DNA from: Trissonchulus latispiculum | Taxonomy: Eukaryota > Nematoda > Enoplea > Enoplida > Ironidae | Direction of reading: 5' to 3' | NCBI GenBank assembly: GCA_030248195.1 | Contig: JASAND010016336.1 | Span: 41,933 to 105,932 of the forward strand | Length of the DNA: 64,000 bases | Made by a program: the position numbers and the translations under genes | Shown here: positions 51,046 through 61,855 of the stretch, in pieces | Layout of the letters: every line of letters begins with the position of its first letter | Numbering within the stretch: the first letter of the stretch is position 1 | The notes under the pieces: generated by a model | What the model was told of the DNA's origin: nothing | The model's database searches: none | What the model saw: only the letters and a program-made list of their open reading frames with translations

Positions 51046-51170
51046 TGAACGGTAAACGCACCGTATTTGAAAGCAAACGCGCCTTTATTTGCTTATATTA
51101 AGGCTCGACGGTAAACGCACCGTATTTGAAGGCAAACGCGCCTTTATTGCTTGTAATAAGACTTAGTAGC
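51046..51170 (+). repeat. Two-copy tandem repeat, about 64 bp
   Basis: ACGGTAAACGCACCGTATTTGAA(A/G)GCAAACGCGCCTTTATT is present at 51049 and 51111. GCGTTTACCGT-type inversions give each unit weak internal symmetry (CGGTAAACGCACCG). Duplicated short units like this are common in LTR U3 regions, but no partner copy lies in the window. Confidence 0.65.
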
Positions 51171-52189
51171 TAGCACACAGATAATTTAATGAAACCAATA
51201 CAGTTACAATTATTACAATTGATGCGTTCAATTGGACAGCTACTACAATACCAACGGTTCTGATACAATACAGTGTAATACAGTACAAATTTACTGTACC
51301 AGAGTTGCCAGATAACTCCCTTTAGGTTATTAGTAATATTATTCCAATTTGGAATAATATTACAGACTTTGGTTAGGTTATAGGGACAAGGTCGATACTC
51401 TTAACGCCTTTTTGTCTGGTCTACTAACCTTTCTACTGACTACTTATCTCAAGGTCCCTATATGCTATGTGTTACCCTATATGCTTGTGCTTTGTTACTC
51501 TTTATACGTCCCCTTACAATATGACTGTCAAACTAGTATCACAATAAACTAAGTCACTAATTATTAACCTAGGGTCGGTCTTTGGGCGAGCCCCCGAAAG
51601 TCGGTCACCGCTTTCGCTCCGACACTCAGTTCAGGGATGCTATGTGAGATAGAATTTGAGGAAGTCGAAATGGTTGGGGGCTGGGAAGTCCTTCCTTACT
51701 TATTCACAATTAATAGAAAATTAACACAGTCACAATTAATTATACAATGAACGGTCTTCTTGTCTTCGTTAGGGACTGGAACGTCGGATGCTTAGTTTCT
51801 GGACAAGGGGAAAACGATTTCCAGGGTAATGTAAATAACGGTCAAAAGGTTAAGACACATTTTAAGTGTTTTAGAGTTGACTGTGAAATGGTGAGTATGA
51901 CAAAAGTTCCGGTCCACCCAATGATCAGGTTTGAAGTGCTCGCTACGCCGTCTCTGCTCTCAATCCAACAACTTTGCCACTGCCGGTCAATGTACCTTTC
52001 TGAGGTTCCAAAAATACGACTAAATCTTAAGGCTTCCACTGATTATCTACTGGGACTGATTCCGTCCACTACTGATCCACGAGTTACTGCTTCTGAATAG
52101 GTTACTGACACAAATACCGCTCAATCGTCCAGATCCGGCAAAACAGCGTTGGCTTATCGTCCGCACCTGAATCAAATGGGTTAAAACCC
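51171..52189. other. Anonymous region, possible 5' LTR of an unidentified element
   Basis: The plus-strand frame at 51747-52100 (117 codons) has no recognisable domain, and an antisense frame of similar length lies opposite it. The sequence ends ...TTAGTACA just before a tRNA-complementary motif (52199-52230), which would suit the end of an LTR. Without a second LTR this stays speculative. Confidence 0.3.
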
Positions 52190-52198
52190 ATTAGTACA

Positions 52199-52232
52199 AG
52201 GTTACGGTGCGGGAATCGAACCCAGCAACCAT
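52199..52232 (+). promoter_or_regulatory. tRNA-complementary motif (primer-binding-site-like)
   Basis: GGTTACGGTGCGGGAATCGA followed by ACCCAGC is complementary to a tRNA TΨC arm and acceptor stem (reverse: GGTTCGATTCCCGCACCGTAA). Position +1-2 after ...TACA resembles a retroelement primer-binding site. Alternatively it is the B box of a minus-strand tRNA-derived SINE. No downstream gag/pol reading is seen. Confidence 0.4.
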
Positions 52233-53984
52233 TACTCGTTCTTTTGCTTTCCAGGACCAAAACGTGCATTTTGGGCCCCATTTGAACTTGTGAATTGAAG
52301 AAATAACTGAAAATTGTTGGTTATTGCCTCTTTGACAACATTAACCGTTCCTGATAGTTTCTTATCACTTCTTGGGCACCTTTGGGTTGCAACTTGTTGA
52401 ATTTGATTAAACTTGACGTAATTCTTCGCTTGGGTAGAATGACTCATTGTGTTTCTATTACTTGAACTCAATTGAAAGAAAGAAAGAAAGAAAGAAAGAA
52501 ATCTTTACTCAAGTAAATGAAGGTAAGCGTTTAATTGCAAACAAAACAAATTATATATCTAGCAAATAAACATATGAAATTACATATGAAACGCAAAACA
52601 AATCACAAAACTGAAAAGAAAATCAGTACGGAAAGAAAAAAATTAACATAACAAAAGAAAAACAACTAACAACATACCGCTAACTTCATTAACGTGAGCA
52701 GGACGGGGGAGGATCACGGTGATCAACTGACCCCCCGACCCCTTGAGCCTGATTGAATCTACAACCGGGCGAAACAATCCTGAGAACGCATGAAAACTCA
52801 CTGTTATCGCTTTATTAGAAGTTCACTTGCTTTTACCGTTTCTCGCACGAACCGGGCCGCCTGGGCCGTTTTAGATTAATACCAATAATTTCTAACAGAA
52901 ATTCGCATGTTCTTTAGAGCGGACAAAACAATTGAACAATGCTTGTATTTCTGGCCTGGTTTCGGCCCAATTTAGTTGTTTTGCCACGGGAAATAGACTT
53001 ATTTCCTGTGGCCGACTGATAATCCCAAATATGAACGAAACTTGGCATTTGAAATGAGTTTCTGATGTTGGAAGATGATCAAATACCTATTATTTACTAC
53101 AATGAGCCTATTACTGAAACTTACGTAACGCTAACTAAGAATTAATAACTACTGGTTATTTGCTCTAAAATTCTACAATTAAACAGTTTTCCTGCCTACA
53201 ATAATTACTTCATTTGAAAATAAAATTAGTAGGCTGCGTTTCGAGTAAGTTTTCGCGTATAATTGATTTTCATTTAGTTTGTGCCAAAAATGCAAAAACT
53301 CACTCACTCACTGTCTCAGCAGCCATTTTACGTAGTCCCTACTTACCGACCTACCGACCTACCGAACTACTTCTACTTCTAAATCTACCTCCCACCTATC
53401 CTAGTGCCCTAACAGGGGACGTACCGAACCGCTATTCGATTCGGCGCTGGCAACCCCAGCAGCCAGCCGAGTGGAAGTCGCACGTACAACCACCCTTTCA
53501 CACGAGCACATGTCAGTACTCGTGAAAAACCGGCATATAAATTAGCACAGCTTTGATGAACGCGAATTTGAACGAAAGTTGCATATTCTTGTAGAGCTTG
53601 AAAAACTGAGTATTTTTTACGCTTACAGTACCGAAAAATAATTAGTAGTTAGTGAGAAAAACATAATTAAAGTTAATTAATACCTGTGCAGATTGTGTTC
53701 TGCGCAGGCTCAACATTTCTGTGTTAATGTTAACTTGGTTGTGTTAATTGGTTAGTGAAAATTAATTAGGGTAAAAGTTATATCATTTTGTAGAGCTTGA
53801 TGAGCTGAACATTTTGCTTTTTGAAACAGATCAAACCGTTCAGCTGTTGAAGAGAAAATCATGATCAAGGTTTGTGCCTGCATAGGCGTAATTTGTACAT
53901 ATAATGTATTAGTTCAAGTGCACACACGCTGGGTTGCCAAAGTGCTACGGCACATAAAGCTAGCTTGACCTAGTTCTAATCGTA
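52233..53984. other. No gene recognised
   Basis: A minus frame (52232-52471) reads MSHSTQAKNYVKFNQIQQVA and looks protein-like but has no known domain. An (AGAA)n microsatellite lies at 52471-52501. Between 53330 and 53520 there are CTACC-GAC direct repeats and a less AT-rich stretch. No exon can be supported. Confidence 0.35.
52471..52501 (+). repeat. (GAAA)n microsatellite
   Basis: About eight tetranucleotide copies. Confidence 0.9.
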
Positions 53985-54057
53985 ACCCGTGGTAGCTCAA
54001 TGGCTGAGCATCCGCCTAGGTCCCCGAAGGTCCTGAGTTCGATTCTCAGCACGGGTT
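53985..54057 (+). tRNA. tRNA-like sequence (pseudogene or SINE head)
   Basis: Acceptor stem ACCCGTG/CACGGGT pairs at all seven positions, and the D arm (GCTC...GAGC) and TΨC arm (CTGAG-TTCGATT-CTCAG) fold well. An A box (TAGCTCAATGG) and B box (GAGTTCGATTC) of the RNA polymerase III promoter are present. The anticodon arm (TCCGC-CTAGGTC-CCCGA) pairs poorly; read literally, the anticodon position is AGG. GCATCCGCCTAG resembles heads of tRNA-derived SINEs. No CCA, poly-A or second copy was seen, so a decayed tRNA gene or SINE is more likely than a working tRNA. Confidence 0.45.
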
Positions 54058-54954
54058 TACTTCTTTTCTTTTAGTTTGGTTCATTCTTTTGTGTTGTAAT
54101 GTTGACCATTATAACTAACGTAGTTTAGACCATTAAAGCTATGAACCCTGAGCTAATAACTATTTTAGGCTAGATAACTGGCACCTCTATCTTTAACTAA
54201 AATTGCAGATCCAAATGATTCGTTAGTCCGCTAGCCGGACAATAGCTATGAAATACTTAATTATGGTGATTTCTCCTACTATTTTGAGTATGATTTCTGT
54301 TAAACTTCTAATTCGTGCAGTTCTGGATGCCGTAAATGCGGTCCATCTATCCTACCTACACGAATGACCGGAAATCCAACAGACTTACAGACCTAATGCG
54401 GGGTCCCCGTGACCCTCGGCCGCAGACTCTGCTTTAAACCGCCGAATGTACCAATATTCATGCAAAACTCAACTGCATTCACCCCAAAATCAACAGTTTC
54501 GCGTCACGCACACTGCTAAGTTTTAAACAAAATAAATCCCTAGTTATGTATGATTAAGGGCCAAATTGCTACTCAATTTGGCCCAGTTCCTGCCTAATAT
54601 CTGAATGTTTCGCATTCATTCTGGCGTTTCCAAGACCCTTATCAAACAAAGGGAGTGATAGCCCTCTTGCTAGTTACAGATAGGCCTATCTGTAAGTAGG
54701 TTTGAGAATACGAGTTAAACAGAGAAATTAAATTAATAGAAAACTCTTATTTAAGACAAATGAAATAATTAGTTTTTAAGCAGTTTCTAAGCATCCCAAT
54801 CGATGAAAAGTAACTTAAACTTAACAATTTTCAATATCTAAAAAATAGTTGAAAAGCTGACTCGCAAATTGCAAGTCAGCATTTTCCCCAATCAATAACT
54901 AGGACTAGGCCTATCTATAGGTAGGGTTACCATGTCTTTAGAATACAACTAGGC
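54058..54954. other. No gene recognised
   Basis: Stop-dense in all frames. The first degenerate GATAGGCCTATCTGTAA units of the following minisatellite appear at about 54675-54700, ending in GTTTGAGAATACG, which is repeated at the far edge of the array (55155). Confidence 0.35.
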
Positions 54955-55160
54955 TGTTTATAACTAGAGGTAGGGTTATCTGTAACTAGGGATAGGCCTA
55001 TTCCTAGTTACAGACAGGGGTATTTTAGTTACAAATAGGGCTATCTGTAGTTAGAGATAGGGCTATCTGTAGCTAAAGATAGGGGTATCTGTAGCTACCG
55101 ATAGGCTATCTGTAACTAGAGATAGGCCTATTCCTAGTTATATATAGGGCCTATCTGCAT
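54955..55160 (+). repeat. Minisatellite of AGATAGGGCTATCTGTAG(C/T)TA units
   Basis: About eight degenerate units of 22-28 bp, each with an internal inverted core (GATAGGCCTATC or AGGGCTAT) and TAACTAG spacers. Units are individually self-complementary, so the array is hairpin-forming. TTTGAGAATACGG bounds it on the right, with a similar motif at 54699 on the left. Confidence 0.8.
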
Positions 55161-57136
55161 TTGAGAATACGGCCCCAGATCTAACATGAGGTCGTGACCA
55201 AGGTCGTCCCCGCTCAAAGTCCCGTCATTACTAAAAGAAACCCCAAAACATGAAAGAGAAAAAGTGACTGGCCGCGAGGGCTTGCTGATTAAAAACAAAA
55301 ACACTGGCCACGAGGGCTCGCTGATTAAAAACTCGCCAATCAGATTCATTTTAGTTCAACCGCATATAAACACATGGTTAACAGTGTTAACCGTGACCCC
55401 CCCCCCCCCGAGATTTCGGCCTTAATGTTCCGAGCATATGACAGGCCAATTACACTAGCAAGGGTACGGTGTCGTACTCTTCTATTAACTCTTGGTGCAG
55501 CTAACGGAAACAATGGCAGACATTAATCTGCCAACGTTGCAAAACCCAAAGCTCGCTGAACTCATTGCTGCATATTTTGCTGCAACCTGCTTCTGTGAAA
55601 ATTTTTACTGGAATGATAGTCAATTAGTCAAAATTACTAATGCTGCAATTTTCTTTGAGTTTTACCGAATAGTTTGCAGGCGACGGATTTTTTGACTGTC
55701 TTTAATTTTTCTTTTCTATGCTCCAAAGTTTTTGTGGAGGCTTTCAATTGTTTCTGAGGTCCAAACTCGGTGAGGAGTCCGGTGGTTGGCTGCTGTGCGT
55801 ATGCCTGCCTCATATTTCCAGATTTAACCAAACTGTCAAAGATTTCCGGGAAAAATTATTCAACCATTTTTAAGGTCACTTTGTAAACAGTGAAGATATA
55901 GACAAGCTTTATGCTGGTTTCCTTTCGAGTATTTTTCACTATTACGACTTTAATCCTTCACGGAAATAGCCAAGACTACAGAATAACTTATTTTCGTGTT
56001 CTTCATCTATATACGCGGCGGATTCTTGAGATTTTTTGGCAGAGTGAAAATTCGCATTCTGCGGAGGGATGTTTTCTGACTTAGACTAAAACGTTTCGCG
56101 TCACAAGAAAACTCAATGCTAAATTCTGCGCCAAGTGCATTGGCCGATTTTCTTCACCGTCAATGCCTGCTGAGCGAAATCTGAACAAAATAACCCTCAC
56201 CCTCAGCCCATCTGTCCTGCATACCAAAGCACAAAGAAATATTAGCCGATGCTTGATTGATCGATTGATCAATGTTTATTGATCGACGATTTATTTTCAA
56301 CTGGTATGTCAGAAAAGTATATATTATTCTCCAGTTACGAATAACGAGCAGAATGTATGAACTTATTACAAGCCTTCGAATTATGTAAAACTCATTTTAC
56401 AACCCAAAAAATTAAGAAAATTACAACGATTCAAAAAAGGCTGAGCATAAGAAAACCACCACTTTAACATGGAACATATTTATGCTTAGGTTAGTCTAGG
56501 CAAGCAATTTTTGGAGAGAAAGACTAAAGCAACTCCAAATAGTTTAACTCAAAGTGGGGATTAAGTCGTAAGAAAACGTTACCACAGGGGTTTTTACTTT
56601 TGCGTTATTTGAATTACAACATGTGTTCATGAAGTATGTTAATGAAATAAAAATAATAAAATATATAATAGAGAAAATGAATACGGATTTTGTATGAAAA
56701 AAACACCGGCTCAAGCGGAAAAGTTAGATTTGGTAAGAAGAAGCAACCAGTACAATTGTAACAGTTTTAAAAAGATGCGGGAACGTTTCTGGTGATTCAC
56801 ACTTAATTTTTTACTCTCCACAATTTTTTATTGTATTGTTTGCTTCAAATAAAAAATTAGCTTTGCGACCATTAAATTGCTGAACCGGTATAACTGGTAA
56901 ATTTGAGTAATATCAAGCATTTACGCAATCATGACACAGCTTGACTGGAAAGAATTAGAGATGTAAAACAGATACAATACTGATACAATATATGGAAATT
57001 AATAAATAAATATTATTGTAATTATTCATGAGGTATTTGAGGAAACAGTTTGTTTTAGGTGTCGTTTAATCAATAAGATTAGATTAGCGTACTTGAAAAA
57101 TGTTTATTTTATTCGTAATAAAAAGTTTTAAATGAT
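55161..57136. other. AT-rich region without recognised genes
   Basis: A poly-C run lies at 55398. A short plus frame (55492-55695, MADINLPTLQNPKLAELIAA) and an antisense one (55637-55831) have plausible composition but overlap each other, show no domain and no convincing splice context. GATTGATCGATTGATCAATG near 56260 is a short palindromic repeat. Nothing can be called. Confidence 0.4.
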
Positions 57137-57387
57137 AGAGATGTGCAAATTCGGAAGTTATTCAATTTTTATTAGTCCCCATTAAAGTTTGATTGGAGAA
57201 TTTTGACCAATCAGAAATTGGCCAATTTTGATTAGTGTAGACTAATAACTAATCAAATCTAAAACTTTATGCAACGAAATAATTTTATTTGTTCAAATTT
57301 TATTAGTGCCCAACTAATCACTAATCAAAATTTGGGCTAATAAAATCCGCTTTTTATGCAACGCTACACTAATCACTAATCACTGAT
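57137..57387. repeat. ACTAATCA repeat region, possible decayed hAT-like element
   Basis: TAGAGATGTGCAAATTCGG on the left looks like a hAT terminus. GATTAGTGTAGCGTTGCATA on the opposite strand at the right is a candidate partner. Between them ACTAATCA/TGATTAGT recurs many times in both orientations. No 8-bp duplication was found. The right flank (57388-57424) is the repeat shared with 1354-1390. Confidence 0.4.
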
Positions 57388-57793
57388 GAGTCCCACAATC
57401 AGGGCAGTCGGGCATAACAAGGCGATCCATATATGCGATCACAGTGCACAATGATTATATATGTCACAGCTGTATAGTCGTACAAATCAATCGTTTTTGT
57501 CAACATTAACTTGGCTTTTTGTGTTAATTTGCTAAAAAAACGTTATTTCCAACTAAAAATCAAAAATATTTCTTCATTTTTGCTTATTTATTCGAAAAAA
57601 TTTCCAAAAAATTTCGAATTTTTACTAATCTTGAGGCAAAATTTTCAAAATTGCGAGGGTGGGGGGTCTGGTAAATTTGGGTGGGTGGGGTCTGGGATTT
57701 GGCAATTTGGGGGTGGCGTCTGCCTCCAAAATTTCGATTGTGGGGTCGGCACTTTTTCATTTGGGGGAGGGGTTTCCCCCCCCCCCCCCCCCC

Positions 57794-58256
57794 AGGCATA
57801 GGTGTGTTAGGGGGGGGGGGGGGGGGGGGACCCCTCCACCCAAATGGAGGGGGTCGCCAACCCCCCCCCTAAAAATTTTTTCCTCCCCCTCCCCCAAATC
57901 GATTTTTTCAGACCCCTCCCCCCTTAAAAATTTTCAAACCCCTACCTAAATTTTTGAAAATTTTTAGCTAAAAATTCGAAATTTTTCCAAAAATTTCAAA
58001 AATTAGCGAAAAGTTGCTAGAATTCGCTTAAGTAAGCTAAAAATCGTAAAAAATAGCTGTAAATTGAGAAAATTTTTCGTGTTTTTTCCGAAAAACCGAC
58101 TTTGTTCTAGATTTTTCGCCGACCCCCCTAGAAAATTTTTCTTACCCCTCCCCCCAAATCTACTTTTCTCGACCCCCATATCCCATTTTTTCGCCAAACC
58201 CCCTACCTACTTTTTTCTGAACCCCCACCCCCACTTTTTTCGCCAGCCACACCTAT
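57794..58256. mobile_element. G-rich MITE with GGCATAGGTGTG ends
   Basis: Begins GGCATAGGTGTGTTAGGGGG and ends CCACACCTATGCC, an inverted pair of about 12 bp. Internal order agrees with 39530-39950 (TTGCTAGAATTCGCTTAA, AATAGCTGTAAATTGAGAAA, CTACTTTTCTCGACCCCC). 19-22-bp C and G runs open it. The GTACACCTATGG just outside suggests an older copy of the same end. Non-coding. Confidence 0.68.
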
Positions 58257-58937
58257 GCCCCCAGGTACACCTATGGTCTCGGTCATCCAAAAGTCTCGGC
58301 CTCGGACCGAGGCCTGAAATTTTTTGAAAACATCTAATTTCGGCAAAAATTTTAAATCAATGTTGCGAAGGTTGACTAACGAGGTGTGGAAACCGTATGT
58401 TTACTTGTTAAATCCCCTAATACTAGATCTAAGCCTCAACAAGCAGGCCCCTAGGGGCATTATTCCTTCCAGGTATCTAGCACTTTTCTGCTTTAAATGT
58501 GCATTCAACTTTCAAGCTGAAAACTATGACAAAAGCTCAGTCCCAGCCCCTGCAGTCTCAACAGTCCCACCAGGGAAAATATGACCTTTAACAAATACCG
58601 CAATAATTATGCATTTTGATGAACCCAATGATCAATTCTTCCAATTTCTGCTGACGGCATCATTTGGTTTAGTTTAGTACGCCTAAATGCGGAACCTAGA
58701 AAATCCAAGTCCTCGTCAAAATAGTTTTTGCCAGCTGATTTCTTTTGTTCGCTTTTGTCTTATTCGAAGCCTCATATTATTGACTCCCTATAATACAGTT
58801 TGTGCCTTAAAGTGTTTACGACTCGTGAATCGAACAATGGAGCAGTCGGGTGCATACTCAGTGCAGCCCTTTGTTTCTCTCAACCTGCGTATTGAATTTC
58901 AGTTCACACTTACTTCTGTTCACAATGCTCCCTTGAA
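58257..58937. other. No gene recognised
   Basis: The palindrome GGCCTCGGACCGAGGCC lies at 58291. Several short plus frames (60-109 codons) have no domain and are likely chance. This is the left flank of the copia element. Confidence 0.35.
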
Positions 58938-59112
58938 AACAGTGTGTCAGAACAACATAATAATGAAGCCCTCAAAGAAACAGAGAACAGCCAAAACACA
59001 GGCTATACTTTACTGACTATACTCAACCTGAATAACTATAGAGACGGAACAGAACTTATTACGAGTGATAGTATTTTTCATTGATAGCATAGCTAAGATT
59101 GTTACTTCAACA
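58938..59112 (-). repeat. Probable 3' LTR of the copia element
   Basis: On the minus strand TGTTGAAGTAACAATC starts right after the purine run GAGGAGGAG (59113-59122). The segment can be closed at ...TGTTCTGACACA (58938), giving a TG...CA LTR of about 175 bp. The right boundary is well supported by the polypurine tract; the left boundary is a guess, because the 5' LTR lies outside the window. Confidence 0.5.
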
Positions 59113-59122
59113 CTCCTCCTCA
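59113..59122 (-). promoter_or_regulatory. Copia polypurine tract
   Basis: Minus-strand TGAGGAGGAG directly before the LTR start TGTTGAAG, overlapping the end of pol. It primes plus-strand synthesis in this class. Confidence 0.7.
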
Positions 59123-61467
59123 ATCTAAGCTAGGTAGAGGAAGTACACACAACTTTGACCGCAATTTCTGAAATTTTTCTTTAGGGACACTCTTTGTCAA
59201 GATGTCGGCTGTCATCTCGTCAGTTTGACAATACTCCAATGATATTAGCTTTTCCTTTATCTTCTCTCTGGTGAAATGATACTTTATATCAACATGCTTG
59301 GTTCTCGCATGAAACGTCGCGTTGTATGCCATGCAAATGGCACTTTTATTATCTTCGTAGATTATTGTCGGCTCTTGAAGATGCTCTTGTAGGCAAATGA
59401 GTAATGATCGAAGCCAGACAGCTTCTTGTGCTGCTGAGGCTAGAGCATTATATTCCGCCTCTGCCGTTGACAAAGCTACCGTCGTTTGTTTCTTGCTGCG
59501 CCAACTGACAGGGCACCCTGATAAAACGAAAACAAAGCCAGAGGTTGAACGTCTATCACCGGCATCCCCGGCCCAATCAGCGTCCGAAAAACCGTAAAGC
59601 TTTCTTCCTGTACCCCGTTTAAACCTGATGCCAAAACTCTTTGTTCCCTTTAAGTACCTCATGATTTTCTTCAATGCGGCCCAATGCTTCTGGGTCGGAT
59701 AGGAACAGTACCGTGCCAACATTCCAACAGTCGAAGAAATGTCAGGACGAGTCGCTGATGCCAGATACAATAGACTTCCAACAGCAGACTGATATAAGTG
59801 CTGGTTGACAGATGGTTCCATCCCATCCGACTTCTCAAGTTTGGTACCGGTTTCCATAGGAGTTGCAACTGGATTAGCTTCTCCCATACCAAACTTGTCC
59901 AAGAGCTTCGCAATATATTGAGCCTGAGATAACCACAATTCACCTTTGTGAGGCAGCTGAGTAACTTTTACTCCCAAAAAGAAATCAAGTTCACTCAGAT
60001 CTTTGACCTTGAACTTTGTAGATAAATCTTTCTTAGTTGTCTCAATTAACGTTTCATTTACCGATGCCAGAATTATATCATCCACATATACAGCCAAGAT
60101 AATCAGATCGGAATCAGATTTCGTATACACACAAGCTTCGACGGGGGTTTGCTGGAAGCCAAGTGACACCAGATGATCATGAAATGCATGGTTCCAGCAT
60201 CTGGGCGCTTGTTTCAGCCCATACAAGCTTTTGCGAAGTCGACATACTGTATTTTCAGACCCGTCTACGACAAATCCTTCAGGCTGTCTCATGTAAAGTT
60301 CTTCATCTAAACTACCGTTGAGGAATGCAGTAACAACGTCCATTTGATGCAACTTCATTCCACTTTGTACAGCAAGACCCAATATGGTTCTGACTGACTC
60401 AAATCGTACGACAGGAGAAAAGGTTTCGTCGTAATCGATTCCAAAAGCTTGTGAAAAACCTTGTGCAACAAGCCTAGCCTTGTAGCGTTCAACAGAACCA
60501 TCAGCCTTTTTCTTTATAACAAACACCCACTTGCTACCGATAGGTTTACGTCCTTTTGGTAGGTCAGTCAACTCCCATGTCCCATTTTCAATTAGAGAAT
60601 TGTATTCATTTTGGGCAGCCTCTTTCCAAAGCTTCGCATCACTTGCTGAAAAAGCTTCTGTTATCGTTTTGGGATAACCATTGGGAACATTACTAACGTT
60701 CGCAGTCTCAATATATCTGACGCGCGGTCGATGGGTCCTGGTCGATCGACGAAGAACAGGTTCAGGAATTTGGTCTCTAGCATCTGTCACTTCACTAGCA
60801 TCATCCGAAACCCCTTCGTTGTCTTTCTCTGCATCGACATTGACACCAGCCGCATTCTTTTGTGAGTATGCTAACGGTGTAAAAGAAGATTCGTCAAACA
60901 TCAGGTCTCTGCTTTCTACAACCCTCTTCTTTTCAACGTCATAGACTCTGTAACCTTTTGATTTTTCTGAATAGCCAAGAAATTTGCACAGTGACGCTTT
61001 TGAATCAAACTTTTGTCGCTCGTCCTTAGGAATGTGTCTGTAGCACACACATCCGAAAACCCTGAGCATGCTCACATTAGGCTTTCGGCCATAATACGCT
61101 TCGAACGGAGTCATATTCTTTAGTAGTACAGTAGGCGAACGATTCTTTATGTAAACAGCTGTCGAGACAGCCTCTGCCCAGAAATGTTTAGGCAGTCCAG
61201 AATGCGACAACATTGCTCTGGTCATTTCAACCAAAGTACGATTTAAACGTTCAGAAACTCCATTTTGCTGTGGTGTTTTTGGAATGGTTAATTGATGCAC
61301 AATCCCATTTGTCTTTAGAAACTCTTGAAATTGCTTAGATTTGTATTCTCCACCGTTATCTGTTCTAAGAGTTTTAATTCTTTTTCCCGTTTCATTTTCC
61401 ACCAAAGCTTTAAATTCTTTGAATTTCTCGAAAACATCGCTTTTCTGGTTAATGAAATAAACCCTTG
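59120..61467 (-). CDS. Ty1/copia pol polyprotein, 5' truncated by insertion
   Basis: At least 780 codons without a stop, reading from TRVYFINQKSDVFEKFKEFK at the insertion point. Integrase core: LRTDNGGEY and NGVSERLNRT supply the second Asp and the Glu of DDE; the zinc-binding HHCC and first Asp lie beyond the break. The copia connector (MLRVFGCVCY, KSKGYRVYD) follows. Reverse transcriptase: GSKWVFVIKKKADGS, DVVTAFLNGSLDEELYM, KSLYGLKQAPRCWN and the catalytic YVDD (LAVYVDDIILA). RNase H: GFSDADWAGD, LSTAEAEYNAL, YEDNKSAI and ARTKHVDIKYHF. Integrase before reverse transcriptase is the diagnostic copia order. The clean frame suggests a fairly young copy. Gag and protease are not in the window. 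Confidence 0.95.
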
Positions 61468-61844
61468 TGTTAATCCTAGGCTAACTGTCTGGCCTTAGCC
61501 TGGGATTAAGAGGCTAAGCGATTACAGGTTGCTCGACCGTGTCGTTGCTAATAAATCGGGACCCAAATAAACTCTACAAAGTTACCAATCCTGGACGATC
61601 ATCGGATAGGGCAGACCCAACCAACTGCAATATGGGTGGCGTAATAATAATTTTAATGAAATAGAGACATAACCGACCGAACAACAATGAATTCAGACAA
61701 CAACTGAACAAGAATTGTACAGTTAAACATCTAAAGAGCAGATATGTAAATTAGGCAAGACGTTTGAACTGAAGAATATGCAAATTAGAAAAAGTAGACT
61801 TCTGGGTTGCTTGATTTGCAACCGGATTAAATTGGTTTTTGACA
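61468..61844 (-). repeat. 3' LTR of a second retrotransposon inserted in copia pol
   Basis: On the minus strand TGTCAAAAACCAATTT ... GGATTAACA, 377 bp with TG...CA ends. A purine tract (CCAGGGGAGGA, 61845-61855) lies directly upstream, so the element reads on the minus strand and its body lies to the right. An imperfect hairpin TAATCCTAGGCTAA...TTAGCCTGGGATTA sits at its outer end. The copia frame stops being readable exactly at 61467, so the LTR marks the insertion point. Confidence 0.7.
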
Positions 61845-61855
61845 TCCTCCCCTGG
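61845..61855 (-). promoter_or_regulatory. Polypurine tract of the second retrotransposon
   Basis: AGGGGAGGA on the minus strand, adjacent to the TGTC start of the LTR. Confidence 0.65.

Noticed and set aside
51747..52100. 117-codon plus frame as a gene
   Set aside because: No domain, no splice or codon support, and a comparably long antisense frame covers the same bases.
52199..52232. Calling a full LTR retrotransposon from the tRNA-complementary motif
   Set aside because: No second LTR, no gag/pol reading and an imperfect TGG start; kept only as a motif.
53985..54057. Functional tRNA-Pro (AGG)
   Set aside because: The anticodon stem has two or more mismatches and one position is shifted in the D-arm spacing, so a working tRNA is unlikely.
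59397..59597. Plus-strand frame of 66 codons opposite copia RNase H
   Set aside because: Antisense shadow of an unambiguous pol reading frame.
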